Notes: generated from the letters alone by a model not told the origin. Positions 22,662-32,146 are shown, counted from the first letter of the stretch. The stretch: DNA of 64,000 nt from DATBLE01 sp963837265 (GCA_963837265.1 CAWIMQ010000002.1:1-64000), one strand, 5' to 3'. Translations and numbers: made by a program.

Positions 22662-23618
22662 CTACCGGACGAAGGTGGTCTCCCGGGTCGGGCGCACGTA
22701 CACGATCTGGCCCGCCGCGAGCTCGAGCGCCTCCGCCTGGTCCCGGGTCAGCTGCGCCGAGAGCTGCTCTCCGTCGTCGCGGACCAGCTCGACGCCCACC
22801 TCGAAGCCGAGGTGGACGAGGCGGACGACCAGCGCCTCTCTCGTCGCCCCGTTCGGCTCCAGGCTCACCTCCAGGTCGTGGGGGCGGACGAAGGCGTCCC
22901 CCAGCCTGTTGACGGCACCGACGAACTCGAGCACGAACTCGTTGGCCGGCCGCTCGTAGAGATCGACCGGCCCCGCAACCTGCTCGATCCGCCCACGGTT
23001 CATCACCGCCACCGTCTCGGCGACCTCCATCGCCTCCTCCTGATCGTGGGTGACGATCACGGTCGTCGTCCGCGTCTCGTCGTGGAGCCGGCGAAGCCAC
23101 ACCCGGAGCTCCTTGCGCACGCGCGCGTCGAGCGCGCCGAACGGCTCGTCGAGGAGCAGCACCTTCGGGTCGACCGCGAGCGCCCGCGCGAGCCCCATCC
23201 GCTGGCGCTGACCGCCCGAGAGCTGGGCCGGGTACCGTGCCGCCAGCCCTTCGAGCTGGACGAGCTGGAGCAGCTCGTGGACGCGCTCCCGGATCTCGGC
23301 CCTCGGCCGCTTCCGGATCTTCAGCCCGAATGCCACGTTGTCGTGGACCGTCATGTGCTTGAACGCGGCGTAGTGCTGGAAGACGAAGCCGATCTCGCGG
23401 TCCTGCGGCGAGTGGCCGGTGACGTCGTGCTCGGCGATGTGCACGGTGCCGGCATCCGGACGCTCGAGGCCGGCGATCACGCGCAGAAGCGTCGACTTGC
23501 CGCTGCCGCTGGGGCCGAGCAGCGCGGTCAGCGAGCCGGTCGGGACGTCGAGCGAGACGTCGTCCAGGGCGACGAACGTGCCGAAGCGCTTCGAGACGTT
23601 GCGGACGGAGATCGACAT
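22662..23618 (-). CDS. cysA: Sulfate/thiosulfate ABC transporter ATP-binding protein
   Basis: A 318-residue ABC ATPase of the CysA type. Walker A is GPSGSGKSTLL, the Q-loop is GFVFQHYAAFKHM, the signature is LSGGQRQRMGLARALA, and Walker B is VLLLDEPFGALDARVR with H-loop VTHDQEEAME. The C-terminal TOBE-like domain (ANEFVLEFVGAVNRLGDAFV, then VRPHDLEVSLEPNG) is characteristic of CysA. It energises sulfate import. ATG 23618 lies 1 bp from the cysW stop, last gene of the operon. Confidence 0.93.
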   Translation of the reverse strand: MSISVRNVSKRFGTFVALDDVSLDVPTGSLTALLGPSGSGKSTLLRVIAGLERPDAGTVHIAEHDVTGHSPQDREIGFVFQHYAAFKHMTVHDNVAFGLKIRKRPRAEIRERVHELLQLVQLEGLAARYPAQLSGGQRQRMGLARALAVDPKVLLLDEPFGALDARVRKELRVWLRRLHDETRTTTVIVTHDQEEAMEVAETVAVMNRGRIEQVAGPVDLYERPANEFVLEFVGAVNRLGDAFVRPHDLEVSLEPNGATREALVVRLVHLGFEVGVELVRDDGEQLSAQLTRDQAEALELAAGQIVYVRPTRETTFVR

Positions 23619-23619
23619 C

Positions 23620-24411
23620 TCAGGCGTGTTCCTCTCTCGGTCGGATCAGGGTCATGGTCACCAGGACGGCGACGGCGATCGTCGCGAGCACGAGCGAGAT
23701 CGCGTACGCGCCGGCCAGGTCGAAGTTGTCGTAGCGCTCCTGCACGCGGAGGGTGGCCGTCTCGGTCCGGCCCTCGATGTGGCCGGACACGACGGCCACC
23801 GCCCCGTATTCGCCGAGGCAGCGTGCCGTCGTCAGGACGACGCCGTAGATCACCGCCCAGCGGATCGACGGCAGCGTGATCCGCCAGAAGGTCTGCCAGC
23901 CGGAGGCGCCGAGCGTGTGCGCCGCCTGCTCCTGCTCGTCGCCGACCTCCCGCAGGGTCGGGACGACCTCCCGCGCGACGAACGGCACCGAGACGAAGAT
24001 CGTCGCGAGCACCATCGCCGGCAACGCGAACAGCATCTGCACGCCGTGGCTCTGGAACCAGTCGCCGAGCCAGCCGCCACGCCCGTAGAGGACGAACAGC
24101 GCGAGACCGACGACGACCGGCGAGAGCGCGAGCGGTAGGTCGACGAAGGCGTTGACGAGCCCCTTGCCGGGGAAACGCCGGCGGACGATCGCGAGGGCGC
24201 AGACGACACCGAAGACCGTGTTCGCCGGCACCGCGATCGCGGTGATGATCAGCGTGATCTTGAACGCGTGGACGGTCTCCGGCGCGGACAGCGCGTCCCA
24301 CGCGGCGCCGAAGCCGTTCTCGAACGTGCGCCAGAAGACCATCGAGAGCGGCGCGAGCAGCACGAGCAGCAGGTAGCCGAGCGCGATGGAGCGGAGCGCG
24401 AGCCTACGCAC
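23620..24411 (-). CDS. cysW: Sulfate ABC transporter permease CysW
   Basis: A 263-residue inner-membrane permease with about six hydrophobic segments (for example SIALGYLLLVLLAPLSMVFW at the N-terminus). The EAA cytoplasmic loop reads EQAAHTLGASGWQTFWRITL. A C-terminal YDNFDLAGAYAISLVLATIA is typical of CysW. With CysT it forms the sulfate channel. Its 5' end overlaps the cysT 3' end by 8 nt, so the genes are co-translated. Confidence 0.9.
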   Translation of the reverse strand: MRRLALRSIALGYLLLVLLAPLSMVFWRTFENGFGAAWDALSAPETVHAFKITLIITAIAVPANTVFGVVCALAIVRRRFPGKGLVNAFVDLPLALSPVVVGLALFVLYGRGGWLGDWFQSHGVQMLFALPAMVLATIFVSVPFVAREVVPTLREVGDEQEQAAHTLGASGWQTFWRITLPSIRWAVIYGVVLTTARCLGEYGAVAVVSGHIEGRTETATLRVQERYDNFDLAGAYAISLVLATIAVAVLVTMTLIRPREEHA

Positions 24412-25255
24412 CTTCGTGCCTCGTGGCGCGCCGGCGGAGACCGCCGATCGCGAGCAGCAGGACGAAGGAGACGACGAGCAGCACGACGGCGACCGCCGCC
24501 GCGCCCGCCCGGTCGCCGCTCTGGATCCGGTTGTAGACGAAAACCGACGCGAGCTCCGTGCGGTACGGGAGGTTCCCGGAGATGATCACGACGGCGCCGA
24601 TCTCGCCGACCGCCCGCGCGAAGGCCATCGCCACGCCCGAGAGGATCCCGGGCACGATGTTCGGCAGCACGATGCGGAGGAACACGGTGAGCTCGCCGGC
24701 GCCGAGCGACCGCGCCGCCTCCTCCATCTCGGTGTCGAGCTCGATCAGCACGGGCTGCACCGTTCGGACGACGAACGGCAGCGTGACGAACAGGAGCGCG
24801 AGCACGATCGCCGTGCGGGTGAACGCAAGACTGACGCCGATCGGTGACTTCGGCCCGTAGAGCGCGAGCAGCACGAGGCCGGCGACGATCGTCGGCAGCG
24901 CGAACGGCAGGTCGATGACCGCGTTCACGACCGACCTGCCGCGGAAGTCGTCGCGGACGAGGACCCAGGCGGTGATCGTGCCGAGCACGGCGTTCACGAG
25001 GGCGGCGACCGCCGCGACGCCGAGCGTCAGCTTCAGCGCGGCGACGGCCTCGGGACTGGAGACCGCGTCCCAGAACCCCGTCCAGCCCTCCCCCGTCGAT
25101 GCCCAGACGAGCGCCGCGATCGGGAGCGCCACGATCAGGGAGAGGTACCCGGTGACGAAGCCGAGGGAGAGCGCGGTCGACGCGCTCTCCCTCGCGAAGC
25201 GGCCGGCGAGCGGCTGGGACGCGACGGCCGGGGCGCTAGCCGCCAGTCGGACCAC
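24404..25255 (-). CDS. cysT: Sulfate ABC transporter permease CysT
   Basis: A 283-residue permease. A long N-terminus is followed by membrane segments (SLIVALPIAALVWAS, ALKLTLGVAAVAALVNAVLG, DLPFALPTIVAGLVLLALYG). The EAA loop is EEAARSLGAGELTVFLRIVL and IGAVVIISGNLPYRTE is typical of CysT/CysU. ATG or GTG 25255 overlaps the sulfate-binding protein 3' end by 20 nt. It forms the transmembrane pore with CysW. Confidence 0.9.
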   Translation of the reverse strand: MVRLAASAPAVASQPLAGRFARESASTALSLGFVTGYLSLIVALPIAALVWASTGEGWTGFWDAVSSPEAVAALKLTLGVAAVAALVNAVLGTITAWVLVRDDFRGRSVVNAVIDLPFALPTIVAGLVLLALYGPKSPIGVSLAFTRTAIVLALLFVTLPFVVRTVQPVLIELDTEMEEAARSLGAGELTVFLRIVLPNIVPGILSGVAMAFARAVGEIGAVVIISGNLPYRTELASVFVYNRIQSGDRAGAAAVAVVLLVVSFVLLLAIGGLRRRATRHEGA

Positions 25256-26238
25256 CGACCCTCTTCTCGATCCCGACCATGATCCCGCTCTTCAGGTCGA
25301 ACCAGCGCTTGTCGGCCGCGCGCCAGCCGCCGAAGTAGCGGTCGGTGATGCGGAAGATCCCGGGCCGAGCGGGATACTTCTCCGCGTACTTCCTCGCGAC
25401 CGCCGGGTCGATCGGGCGCCAGCCGTACTGGCCGAACAGATCCTGGGCGACAGGTCCCTTCGTGAACCGGACGAACGCCTGCGCCTTGGCCAGGTTCCTG
25501 CTCTTCTTGAGGATGGCAATGGGCAGCTCGATCAACATCGTCTGGCGCGGGATCACGTACTGGATGTCCGTGCCCTGCATCCGTGACGTCAGGGCCTCGC
25601 TCTCGTAGGTCAGCAGCACGTCGCCCTTCCCCGCCAGGAACGTGTTCGTCGCGTTCCGCCCCGACGTGTCCTGGGAGACCACGTGCCGGAAGAGCTTGCT
25701 CGACGTAGGCGATCGCCTGCTTGTCCGTCTTCCCGAGCCTGCGCTGGGCCGCGTAGGCGGCAAGGACGTTCCACTTGGCCGATCCCGAGCTGAACGGGTT
25801 GGGCGTAACCACCTGGACCCCGGGCCGCACGAGGTCGGCCCAGCCCCTGATGTGCTTCGGGTTTCCGTTCCGAACGGCGAAGACGACGACGGTGTCGGCC
25901 TCGATTCCGCGGTACGACTGCCGGCTCCAGGCCCCGTCGACGAGCCCGGCGTCGACGAGCGTCTCGACGTCGAGGCCTGTCGACAGGAAGACGACGTCGG
26001 CCGGCAGGCCGGCGACGACCGCCTTCGCCTGGTCGCCTGAGGCGCCGTACGACTCGCTGAACGCGACGCCCTGTCCGGCCGGAGTCCGCCGGAAGGCCTC
26101 GATGATCCTCGCGTAGACGTTCTTGGGCGTCGAGTACGCGACGATCGAGAGCCTCACCTCACGCGGAGACGCTCCCGCAGTCGCGGTGACGGCCAGGCAG
26201 ACGAGCGTGGAGACCAAAGCAAGAACCATTCTCTGCAT
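25236..26238 (-). pseudogene. Sulfate-binding protein (periplasmic), frameshifted
   Basis: Substrate-binding component of the sulfate ABC transporter. The first frame (ATG 26238) has a signal peptide (MQRMVLALVSTLVCLAVTAT) and SBP motifs RLSIVAYSTPKNVYARIIEA, VAFSESYGASGDQAKAVVAG and VTPNPFSSGSAKWNVLAAYA. About 25696-25704 the coding frame switches to SKLFRHVVSQDTSGRNATNT and continues to GIMVGIEKRVGGPTGG at 25236. A single indel joins them; the rest is full length (about 333 aa). Either a sequencing error or a loss of function. It is the first gene of the cys operon. Confidence 0.85.
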
Positions 26239-26252
26239 CGCGTATCCTTATC

Positions 26253-26282
26253 TCTCTAGTTTGTCTACTGATTTGCTAGAGA
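26253..26282. promoter_or_regulatory. Inverted repeat upstream of the sulfate operon
   Basis: TCTCTAG (26253-26259) and CTAGAGA (26276-26282) form a perfect 7-bp inverted repeat in an AT-rich island 15 bp before the sulfate-binding protein start. It is a candidate operator, perhaps for the Rrf2 regulator at 21944. Confidence 0.5.
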
Positions 26283-26390
26283 ATATCCACCTCGACCGGC
26301 CTGTCAAGGCACACCTGCATCAGCACCGCATCCTCGACGACGACCGGCGAGCCTTGCTCGTCTCCGCCGGGCACCGGTCAGAGCCACCTG

Positions 26391-26396
26391 TAGGCT
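26391..26396 (+). promoter_or_regulatory. -10 box TAGGCT for the 26404 epimerase gene
   Basis: TAGGCT ends 7 nt before GTG 26404, the same leaderless arrangement as mutY and coaX. Confidence 0.55.
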
Positions 26397-26403
26397 TCGA
26401 CCG

Positions 26404-27393
26404 GTGCAGGGAAGGGCTCTCGTCACAGGGGGTGCCGGGTTCATCGGGTCGCACCTCTGCGAGCGCCTGCTCGAGGACGGCTGGGAGGTCTACGCCCTGG
26501 ACGACCTCTCCACCGGGGCGATGCGGAACGTCGAGCATCTGACCGCGCAAAGGAGCTTCCACCTCGTCGTCGACTCGGTGCTGAAGCCGGCGGTCGTCAA
26601 CGAGCTCGTGCACAAGAGCGACGTCGTCTACCACCTCGCCGCCGCGGTCGGCGTCCGGCTGATCGTCGAGCAGCCGGTGCACACGCTCGTCACCAATCTC
26701 GAAGGCACCGAGGTCGTGCTCGACCATTGCTCGCGGTTCGGCAAGCGCGTGCTCGTCGCCTCCACCTCGGAGGTCTACGGCGACCACCGGGAGGAGCTCC
26801 CGCTCGACGAGGGAGCGCGCCGGATCTACGGGCCGACGACCGCGCGGCGCTGGGCGTACGCCGACTCGAAGGCGATGGACGAGTTTCTCGCCCTGGCCTA
26901 CCACCAGGAGCGCGAGCTCGACTGCGTGATCGTCCGTCTCTTCAACACGGTCGGGCCGAGGCAGAGCGGGACGTACGGCATGGTGATTCCCCGCTTCGTC
27001 GAGCGCGCGCTCGCCGGCCGGCCCCTGGAGATCCACGGCGACGGGACCCAGACGCGGTGCTTCTGCCACGTGCAGGACACGATCCGGGCGCTCACCGGGC
27101 TGATGGGCGTGGGAGCCTCCTCCGGCGAGATCTACAACGTCGGCTCCCAGGAGCGGATCCGGATTCTCGACCTCGCGAGCCGCGTGCTCGCCGCCACCGA
27201 CTCGAGCTCCGAGCTCGAGTTCGTCCCCTACGACCGGGTCTACGGCCTCGGAATCGAGGACATGTTCCACCGGATCCCGTCCATCGACAAGGTCGCCGCG
27301 ACGATCGGCTGGACGCCCGAGCGCTCGCTCGACGAGATCCTCGCCGACGTGATCGCCTTCGAGCGGAGCGAGCTCTCGCGGATCTCGAGCTGA
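26404..27393 (+). CDS. NAD-dependent epimerase/dehydratase (UDP-glucuronate decarboxylase-like SDR)
   Basis: A 329-residue extended SDR. The Rossmann motif is ALVTGGAGFIGSHLCERLLE; the catalytic Ser is in ASTSEVYGDHRE. The YxxxK motif is WAYADSKAMDEF, and VRLFNTVGPRQSGTYGMVIP with GDGTQTRCFCHVQD is typical of UDP-xylose synthase/UDP-glucuronate decarboxylase relatives. It likely makes an activated sugar for the polysaccharide locus that starts here. Exact substrate is not provable from sequence alone. Confidence 0.82.
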   Translation: MQGRALVTGGAGFIGSHLCERLLEDGWEVYALDDLSTGAMRNVEHLTAQRSFHLVVDSVLKPAVVNELVHKSDVVYHLAAAVGVRLIVEQPVHTLVTNLEGTEVVLDHCSRFGKRVLVASTSEVYGDHREELPLDEGARRIYGPTTARRWAYADSKAMDEFLALAYHQERELDCVIVRLFNTVGPRQSGTYGMVIPRFVERALAGRPLEIHGDGTQTRCFCHVQDTIRALTGLMGVGASSGEIYNVGSQERIRILDLASRVLAATDSSSELEFVPYDRVYGLGIEDMFHRIPSIDKVAATIGWTPERSLDEILADVIAFERSELSRISS

Positions 27394-27397
27394 AGCG

Positions 27398-28912
27398 CTA
27401 CCGGCGCCCGGACCGGAACAGCGTCAGGATGGTCAGGCCGACGATCTTGAGGTCGAGCCAGAGCGAGGCGTTCTCGATGTAGTAGTTGTCCCACTCGACC
27501 CGGTCGGCCAGCGAGGTCTGTCCCCGCAGTCCGTTCACCTGGGCCCAGCCGGTGATGCCCGCCTTGACCCGGTGCCGGTCGCCGTAGCGGTAGATGTGCG
27601 CCTCCAGCTGGCGGACGTACGCCGTCCGCTCGGGACGCGGGCCGACCAGGGACATGTCCCCCTTCAGCACGTTGAACAGCTGCGGCAGCTCGTCGAGCGA
27701 CGTCTTGCGCAGGAAGGCGCCGGCCGAAGTGAGACGGCGCTCGGGGTCGAACGTGGCCGGCCGGTCCGAGACGTCCCACTCGAGCTGCCTGGCGAGCCAG
27801 CCGGCATCGGCTTCGCTCCCCGGCCGACGGGCGTCCCGCATCGAGCGGAACTTGAGCATGTCGAACTCCTTGCCGTCCCTGCCGACGCGTGGCTGGCGGA
27901 AGAAGATCGGCCGGCCGCCCGTCATCCACACGGCCAGCGCGCAGGCCGCGAGCACCGGCAGGAGGAGCACCACCAGCACCAGCGCGACCAGCCGGTCGAG
28001 CGAGTACTTGACGGCGAACTGCCACCCCTTCGGGTCGCTGGGCCGGGAGGTGATCAGCGGCAGCCCGCCGAGATGCTCGACCGTCAGACGCTGCGTCATC
28101 TTCTCGAACAGGCGCGGGACGAGCGCGACGGCGATCCCGAGCTCCTCGCAGCGGTTGACGATCCGCAGCAGGACGTCGCTCGGAGCGGTCGAGAAGGTGA
28201 CGACCACCTGCCCGATGCCGTACTGGGAGGCGATGCGGTCGAGATCCCAGCTCGCGCCCAGCACGGGCAGGTCCCGCGCGTCGCTGTCTGCCTCGAGCGG
28301 TTCCTTGTCGAGGAAGCCGATCGGCAGGAGGCCGAGCTCGGGATGCTCGAGCAGGCGCTTCGCGGTGGTGCGTCCGATGTGGCCGGCGCCGACGATCAGC
28401 GTCGGCACGAGCGCCCTGCCCAGCTGCCTCGTCTGCGACTGCCAGAGGTTGACTGCGACCCGGCCGCCGGCCAGGAGCGCGGCCGCGAACAGCCCGAGCC
28501 GCACGGTGTGACTCGCAGCGACCTCCGGGCTGCCGTCGAGGAGAACGCGCAGGGTGACGACCACGCTCGTCGCCACTGCCAGCACCCAGCCCGTGGAGGC
28601 GAGGTCGTCGAGGCTGTCCAGCTTCACCCGCCGCCGGTACGTCCCGCGCGCATACGCCATGCAGACGACGACCGCCGCGAAGAGGATCGGCCAGAGCACG
28701 CGGCCCGCGAGGGTCGTGACGGCCCGGGAGGAGACGTCTGCGACCGTGGCGGCGAGCACCAGGAGCAGGAGGTCGAATGCGAGCCGAGCGCCCGACCAGA
28801 ACCGGTCGCCCCGGAGCGCAGGCTCGTAGACGGCCGGGACGGTCGTCGCGGCCTGGGTCCCGCCGAGCTGACCCGCGGACTGGACGACGTCGGTGTCGTA
28901 GTTCACGGACAT
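27398..28912 (-). CDS. Polyprenyl glycosylphosphotransferase (initiating sugar transferase)
   Basis: A 504-residue WcaJ/WbaP-type enzyme that moves a sugar-1-phosphate onto undecaprenyl phosphate to start repeat-unit synthesis. N-terminal membrane segments (residues about 35-140) and a CoA-binding-like domain (PTLIVGAGHIGRTTAKRLLE) are followed by the bacterial sugar transferase domain. That contains KYSLDRLVALVLVVLLLPVL, then FFRQPRVGRDGKEFDMLKFR, LRKTSLDELPQLFNVLKGDM and GPRPERTAYV. It is convergent with the 26404 gene (4-bp gap). Confidence 0.92.
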   Translation of the reverse strand: MSVNYDTDVVQSAGQLGGTQAATTVPAVYEPALRGDRFWSGARLAFDLLLLVLAATVADVSSRAVTTLAGRVLWPILFAAVVVCMAYARGTYRRRVKLDSLDDLASTGWVLAVATSVVVTLRVLLDGSPEVAASHTVRLGLFAAALLAGGRVAVNLWQSQTRQLGRALVPTLIVGAGHIGRTTAKRLLEHPELGLLPIGFLDKEPLEADSDARDLPVLGASWDLDRIASQYGIGQVVVTFSTAPSDVLLRIVNRCEELGIAVALVPRLFEKMTQRLTVEHLGGLPLITSRPSDPKGWQFAVKYSLDRLVALVLVVLLLPVLAACALAVWMTGGRPIFFRQPRVGRDGKEFDMLKFRSMRDARRPGSEADAGWLARQLEWDVSDRPATFDPERRLTSAGAFLRKTSLDELPQLFNVLKGDMSLVGPRPERTAYVRQLEAHIYRYGDRHRVKAGITGWAQVNGLRGQTSLADRVEWDNYYIENASLWLDLKIVGLTILTLFRSGRR

Positions 28913-29204
28913 GAGCTCACACTCGGCTTATCGGCAACCCTGCACAACCGCAAGAGCGGGAGTGCACAGGTTCACGATTTCTCTCTCCGTTGCCTCTCCC
29001 CGCTCCCATCCCTCATATTGCGTGAGCGCGAGGGTCTTTGCAAGCCTCGTCCCCGCGCCCCGCCCGGCGATTCCAGGGCTCGACGTTGATACGCCTGATT
29101 GCCACCGGACGGATTCGCCAAACCGGAACGAAGCGGTGACCGGCCACGCCCCACGCCCCTCCGACCCGGAGCCCGCATGCGGCCCGGGCCACTAGCCTGT
29201 GGCG
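28913..29204. other. Divergent promoter region between sugar transferase and GT4 genes
   Basis: A 292-bp divergent gap with a lower-GC central part. The only motif called is TAGCCT (29193-29198), which ends 6 nt before ATG 29205. No gene is seen. Confidence 0.45.
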
Positions 29205-30326
29205 ATGCGCCTCGCCGTCGCGCACGACTGGCTCGTGACCTACGCCGGCTCCGAACGCGTGGTCGAGCAGATCCTGCAGGCGTACCCGGACGCGCGACTG
29301 CTGACGGCGCTCGTCGAGCCCGATCGCCTGCCGCCGAGCCTGCGGCGCGCGGAGCCGTCATTCCTGCAGCACGTGCCGGCGGCCACCCGCCACCACGAGT
29401 GGCTCCTGCCGGTCATGCCGCTCGCGTGGGCCCTGCGAGAGCCGCTCGGGGACGTCGACGCAGTCGTCTCGAGCAGCCACGCCTGCGCGAAGGCGGTGCG
29501 CTTCGCACCCGGCGTACCCCACCTCTGCTACTGCCACACGCCGATGCGCTATGCCTGGGACTTCGAGTCCGAGAAACGACGGTTCCCGGTCGCCACCCGG
29601 CCTCCGGCCCGTCTGCTGATGGCCTGGTTCCGCCGCTGGGACCGCGCGACTGCGGAGCGGGTCGACATGTTCGTGGCGAACTCGACCGCGGTCGCCGACC
29701 GGATCGCCCGCTCGTACGGCCGCCGCTCGCAGGTGATCCACCCACCGGTCGACACCGACCGCTTCACGCCCGGCGGCGAGCGGGAGGACGCCTTTCTCTA
29801 CGTCGGCCGGCTCGCCGGGTACAAGCAGCCGGAGCTCGTCGTCGAGGCGTTCGCCGGGCTCGAGGACCGCCTGGTCGTGGTCGGCGAGGGCCCGCTGCTC
29901 CCGTACCTGCGCAAGCGCGCGACGGCGAACGTGAGCTTCCTGGGCCACGTCGACGAGGAGGCGCTGGTCCGGCTGTACAGAAGCGCGAGAGCACTCGTCT
30001 TCCCGGCGGAGGAGGACTTCGGCATCGCGATGGCCGAGGCGCAGGCCTGCGGGACGCCGGTGATCGCGCTCGACCGCGGCGGTGCCCGGGACATCGTCGA
30101 CGCGGGTGAGACCGGCTGGCTGCTCGACGCCCCCACCGCCGAGCAGGTTCGGGCCGCGGTTCGGCTCGCGGCGGCCGTGGAGCTCGACCCGGTCGAGATC
30201 CACCGCCGCGCCCAGCGTTTCGCCGCTCGGCGCTTCCGCGAGGAGATCGGCGCCGCCCTGGAAGCCCTGGTCGAGGCGTCCCGGCGGCCGGAGGGGCTCG
30301 CACAGCTCCGGCGCGGCCCGGACTGA
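29205..30326 (+). CDS. Glycosyltransferase family 4 (mannosyltransferase-like)
   Basis: A 373-residue GT-B enzyme. The N-terminal domain starts MRLAVAHDWLVTYAGSERVV and contains HLCYCHTPMRYAWDFE, typical of GT4 enzymes of O-antigen loci. The C-terminal domain has VGRLAGYKQPELVVEAFAGL and the nucleotide-sugar EX7E-like motif in PAEEDFGIAMAEAQACGTPV. It probably adds a sugar to a lipid-linked intermediate on the cytoplasmic face. ATG 29205 is preferred over GTG 29199, which abuts the -10 box. Confidence 0.88.
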   Translation: MRLAVAHDWLVTYAGSERVVEQILQAYPDARLLTALVEPDRLPPSLRRAEPSFLQHVPAATRHHEWLLPVMPLAWALREPLGDVDAVVSSSHACAKAVRFAPGVPHLCYCHTPMRYAWDFESEKRRFPVATRPPARLLMAWFRRWDRATAERVDMFVANSTAVADRIARSYGRRSQVIHPPVDTDRFTPGGEREDAFLYVGRLAGYKQPELVVEAFAGLEDRLVVVGEGPLLPYLRKRATANVSFLGHVDEEALVRLYRSARALVFPAEEDFGIAMAEAQACGTPVIALDRGGARDIVDAGETGWLLDAPTAEQVRAAVRLAAAVELDPVEIHRRAQRFAARRFREEIGAALEALVEASRRPEGLAQLRRGPD

Positions 30327-30355
30327 GCCGACGCGAGCGGAGCCGCGAGCGTGCG

Positions 30356-31456
30356 CTAGCCGCCCGGAGTGGCGCGCGAGGGGTCGGCCTCGGACGGCCC
30401 GCTCGGAGCGGCGCGCGGCCCTTCCCCCGGTCGAGCGCGAAGGCCGCGCAGCGTTGCCCGCATCGTCTCGGCAGCCTCCCGCCGTCCGGAGAGCCGGAAG
30501 GCGGCGTACCGGGCGAGAAGGCCCAGGCCCATGAACGCCAGCGAGGCGTTCGCCGCGAGCGGGCTCATGTTCCGCCGGATCATCATCGCCTCGGCCCGGC
30601 CGACCCGCTCGCTGCGGTCGGCGTTCGACCAGCGGGGGGCGGTGGAGCCCCCGCCGATGTGCACGAACTCGGCCTCCGGAGTGAACCAGACCTTCCAGCC
30701 CTCCCGCCTGGCGCGGAAGCAGAAGTCCAGATCCTCGCCGTAGAAGTACATGCCCTCGTCGAACCCTCCGAGCTGCTCCCACGTCTCCCGGCGGACGAGC
30801 ACCGCGACCGTCGAGACTGCCTGGATCTCGCGCGAGGAGCTCTGGTCCCAGTACGTGCTCCACGACGGCTGCCAGCGGTTCGGGATCAGGCGGCTCAGCC
30901 CCGAGGCTCGGACCAGCGCGACCGCCGGGGTCTGGAGTGCGACGACGGCCGGCTGGACGGTCAGGTCCTGCCTCAGCACCCGGGCCGAGACCAGGCCGAC
31001 GGCCGGGTCCTCCAGCACCCGCGCCATCGCCGCCACGGATCCGGGCCGGTGGACGAAGGCGTCGTTGTTGACGAAGAGGTAGCTGTCCGACGTCCGGACG
31101 CGCGCTCCGAGGTTCGCCGCGCGCGCGTAGCCGATGTTCTCCTCGAGACGGACCACGACGCAGCCCGGCAGGGCAGTCGTGATCTCGTCGTAGCTCGAGT
31201 CCTTCGACCCGTTGTCGACGACGACGAGCTGAGCCGGCTCGAGCCCCTCCCCGAGGAGACCCCGGACCGCCTCGATCGTGTACGCAGGCGTCTCCCAGTT
31301 GACGACCACGCCGGTGATCCCGGCGAGCCCCCACGGCTCGGCCCCGGCGCCCGGCCGTCGGTCGGCGAGGTCCACCTCGTCCACTCCCCTCTCCCGGGCT
31401 TGCTGCGACGCGTAGGCCACCCCTCCCAGAATCCGTGCAACCGTGCCGCCCGTCAA
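30356..31456 (-). CDS. Glycosyltransferase family 2 (rhamnosyltransferase-like)
   Basis: A 366-residue GT-A enzyme. TGVVVNWETPAYTIEAVRGL, LVVVDNGSKDSSYDEI, ENIGYARAANLGARVRTSDS and FVNNDAFVHRPG (DXD-equivalent) form the catalytic domain. GGFDEGMYFYGEDLDFCFRA is the acceptor-side ED motif seen in rhamnosyltransferase-like GT2s. One hydrophobic helix lies near the C-terminus, before a disordered Pro/Ala tail. Donor and acceptor are unknown. Confidence 0.88.
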   Translation of the reverse strand: MTGGTVARILGGVAYASQQARERGVDEVDLADRRPGAGAEPWGLAGITGVVVNWETPAYTIEAVRGLLGEGLEPAQLVVVDNGSKDSSYDEITTALPGCVVVRLEENIGYARAANLGARVRTSDSYLFVNNDAFVHRPGSVAAMARVLEDPAVGLVSARVLRQDLTVQPAVVALQTPAVALVRASGLSRLIPNRWQPSWSTYWDQSSSREIQAVSTVAVLVRRETWEQLGGFDEGMYFYGEDLDFCFRARREGWKVWFTPEAEFVHIGGGSTAPRWSNADRSERVGRAEAMMIRRNMSPLAANASLAFMGLGLLARYAAFRLSGRREAAETMRATLRGLRARPGEGPRAAPSGPSEADPSRATPGG

Positions 31457-31567
31457 GTCCCTCGTTCGGGGTAGCCGGCCCGCGCCCGGCCGGAGAGCCG
31501 AGTGCCCGTTCCACTACCCTGCGTGCTGGGAGTGCGACGCGACTGTCGAGGGGACGGCGAGGAGCGG

Positions 31568-32146
31568 ATGAACTTCACGGAGACGGGGCTCCAGGGGGCG
31601 TTCGTGATCACGCCCGAGCGCCACGAGGACGAGCGCGGGTTCTTCGCGCGCACGTTCTGCCGCCACGAGTTCGCCGAGCACGGCCTGGAGACGACGATCG
31701 CCCAGGAGAGCGTTGCCCTCAACCTGATTCGAGGGACGGTGCGCGGCATGCACTTCCAGTACCCGCCGGCGGCCGAGGCGAAGGTCGTCCGCTGCACGCA
31801 CGGGTCGGCCCTGGACGTCGTGGTCGACCTCCGCCCCGAGAGCCCGACCTACCTCGAGCACGTCGCGGTCGAGCTCTCGGCCGGCAACCGGTGTGCGCTC
31901 TACGTCCCCAAGCGCTTCGCGCACGGGTACCAGACGCTCGAGGACCGCACGGAGATCGGCTATCAGATGAGCGAGTTCCACGCGCCCGAGCTCGCCGCGG
32001 GCCTCGCGTACGACGATCCCCGCCTCCGCCTGAGCTGGCCGCTGCCGGTCGCGGCGATCTCGGCGAAGGACGAGACCTGGCCGCCCCTGGACGAGGTCGA
32101 GGACGAGCTCAGGCTGAGAATGGCGCCGGCAGCGTCCGCAGGCTGA
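31568..32146 (+). CDS. dTDP-4-dehydrorhamnose 3,5-epimerase-like protein (RmlC family)
   Basis: A 192-residue cupin-fold sugar-nucleotide epimerase. GAFVITPERHEDERGFFART, then ESVALNLIRGTVRGMHFQYP with the catalytic His, KVVRCTHGSALDVVVDLRPE and the Asp/Lys pair region, and VPKRFAHGYQTLEDRTEIGY match RmlC-type proteins. Because it opens an operon with a CDP-glucose-type cytidylyltransferase, it may act on a CDP- or dTDP-4-keto sugar. ATG 31568 follows GAGGAG. Confidence 0.85.
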   Translation: MNFTETGLQGAFVITPERHEDERGFFARTFCRHEFAEHGLETTIAQESVALNLIRGTVRGMHFQYPPAAEAKVVRCTHGSALDVVVDLRPESPTYLEHVAVELSAGNRCALYVPKRFAHGYQTLEDRTEIGYQMSEFHAPELAAGLAYDDPRLRLSWPLPVAAISAKDETWPPLDEVEDELRLRMAPAASAG

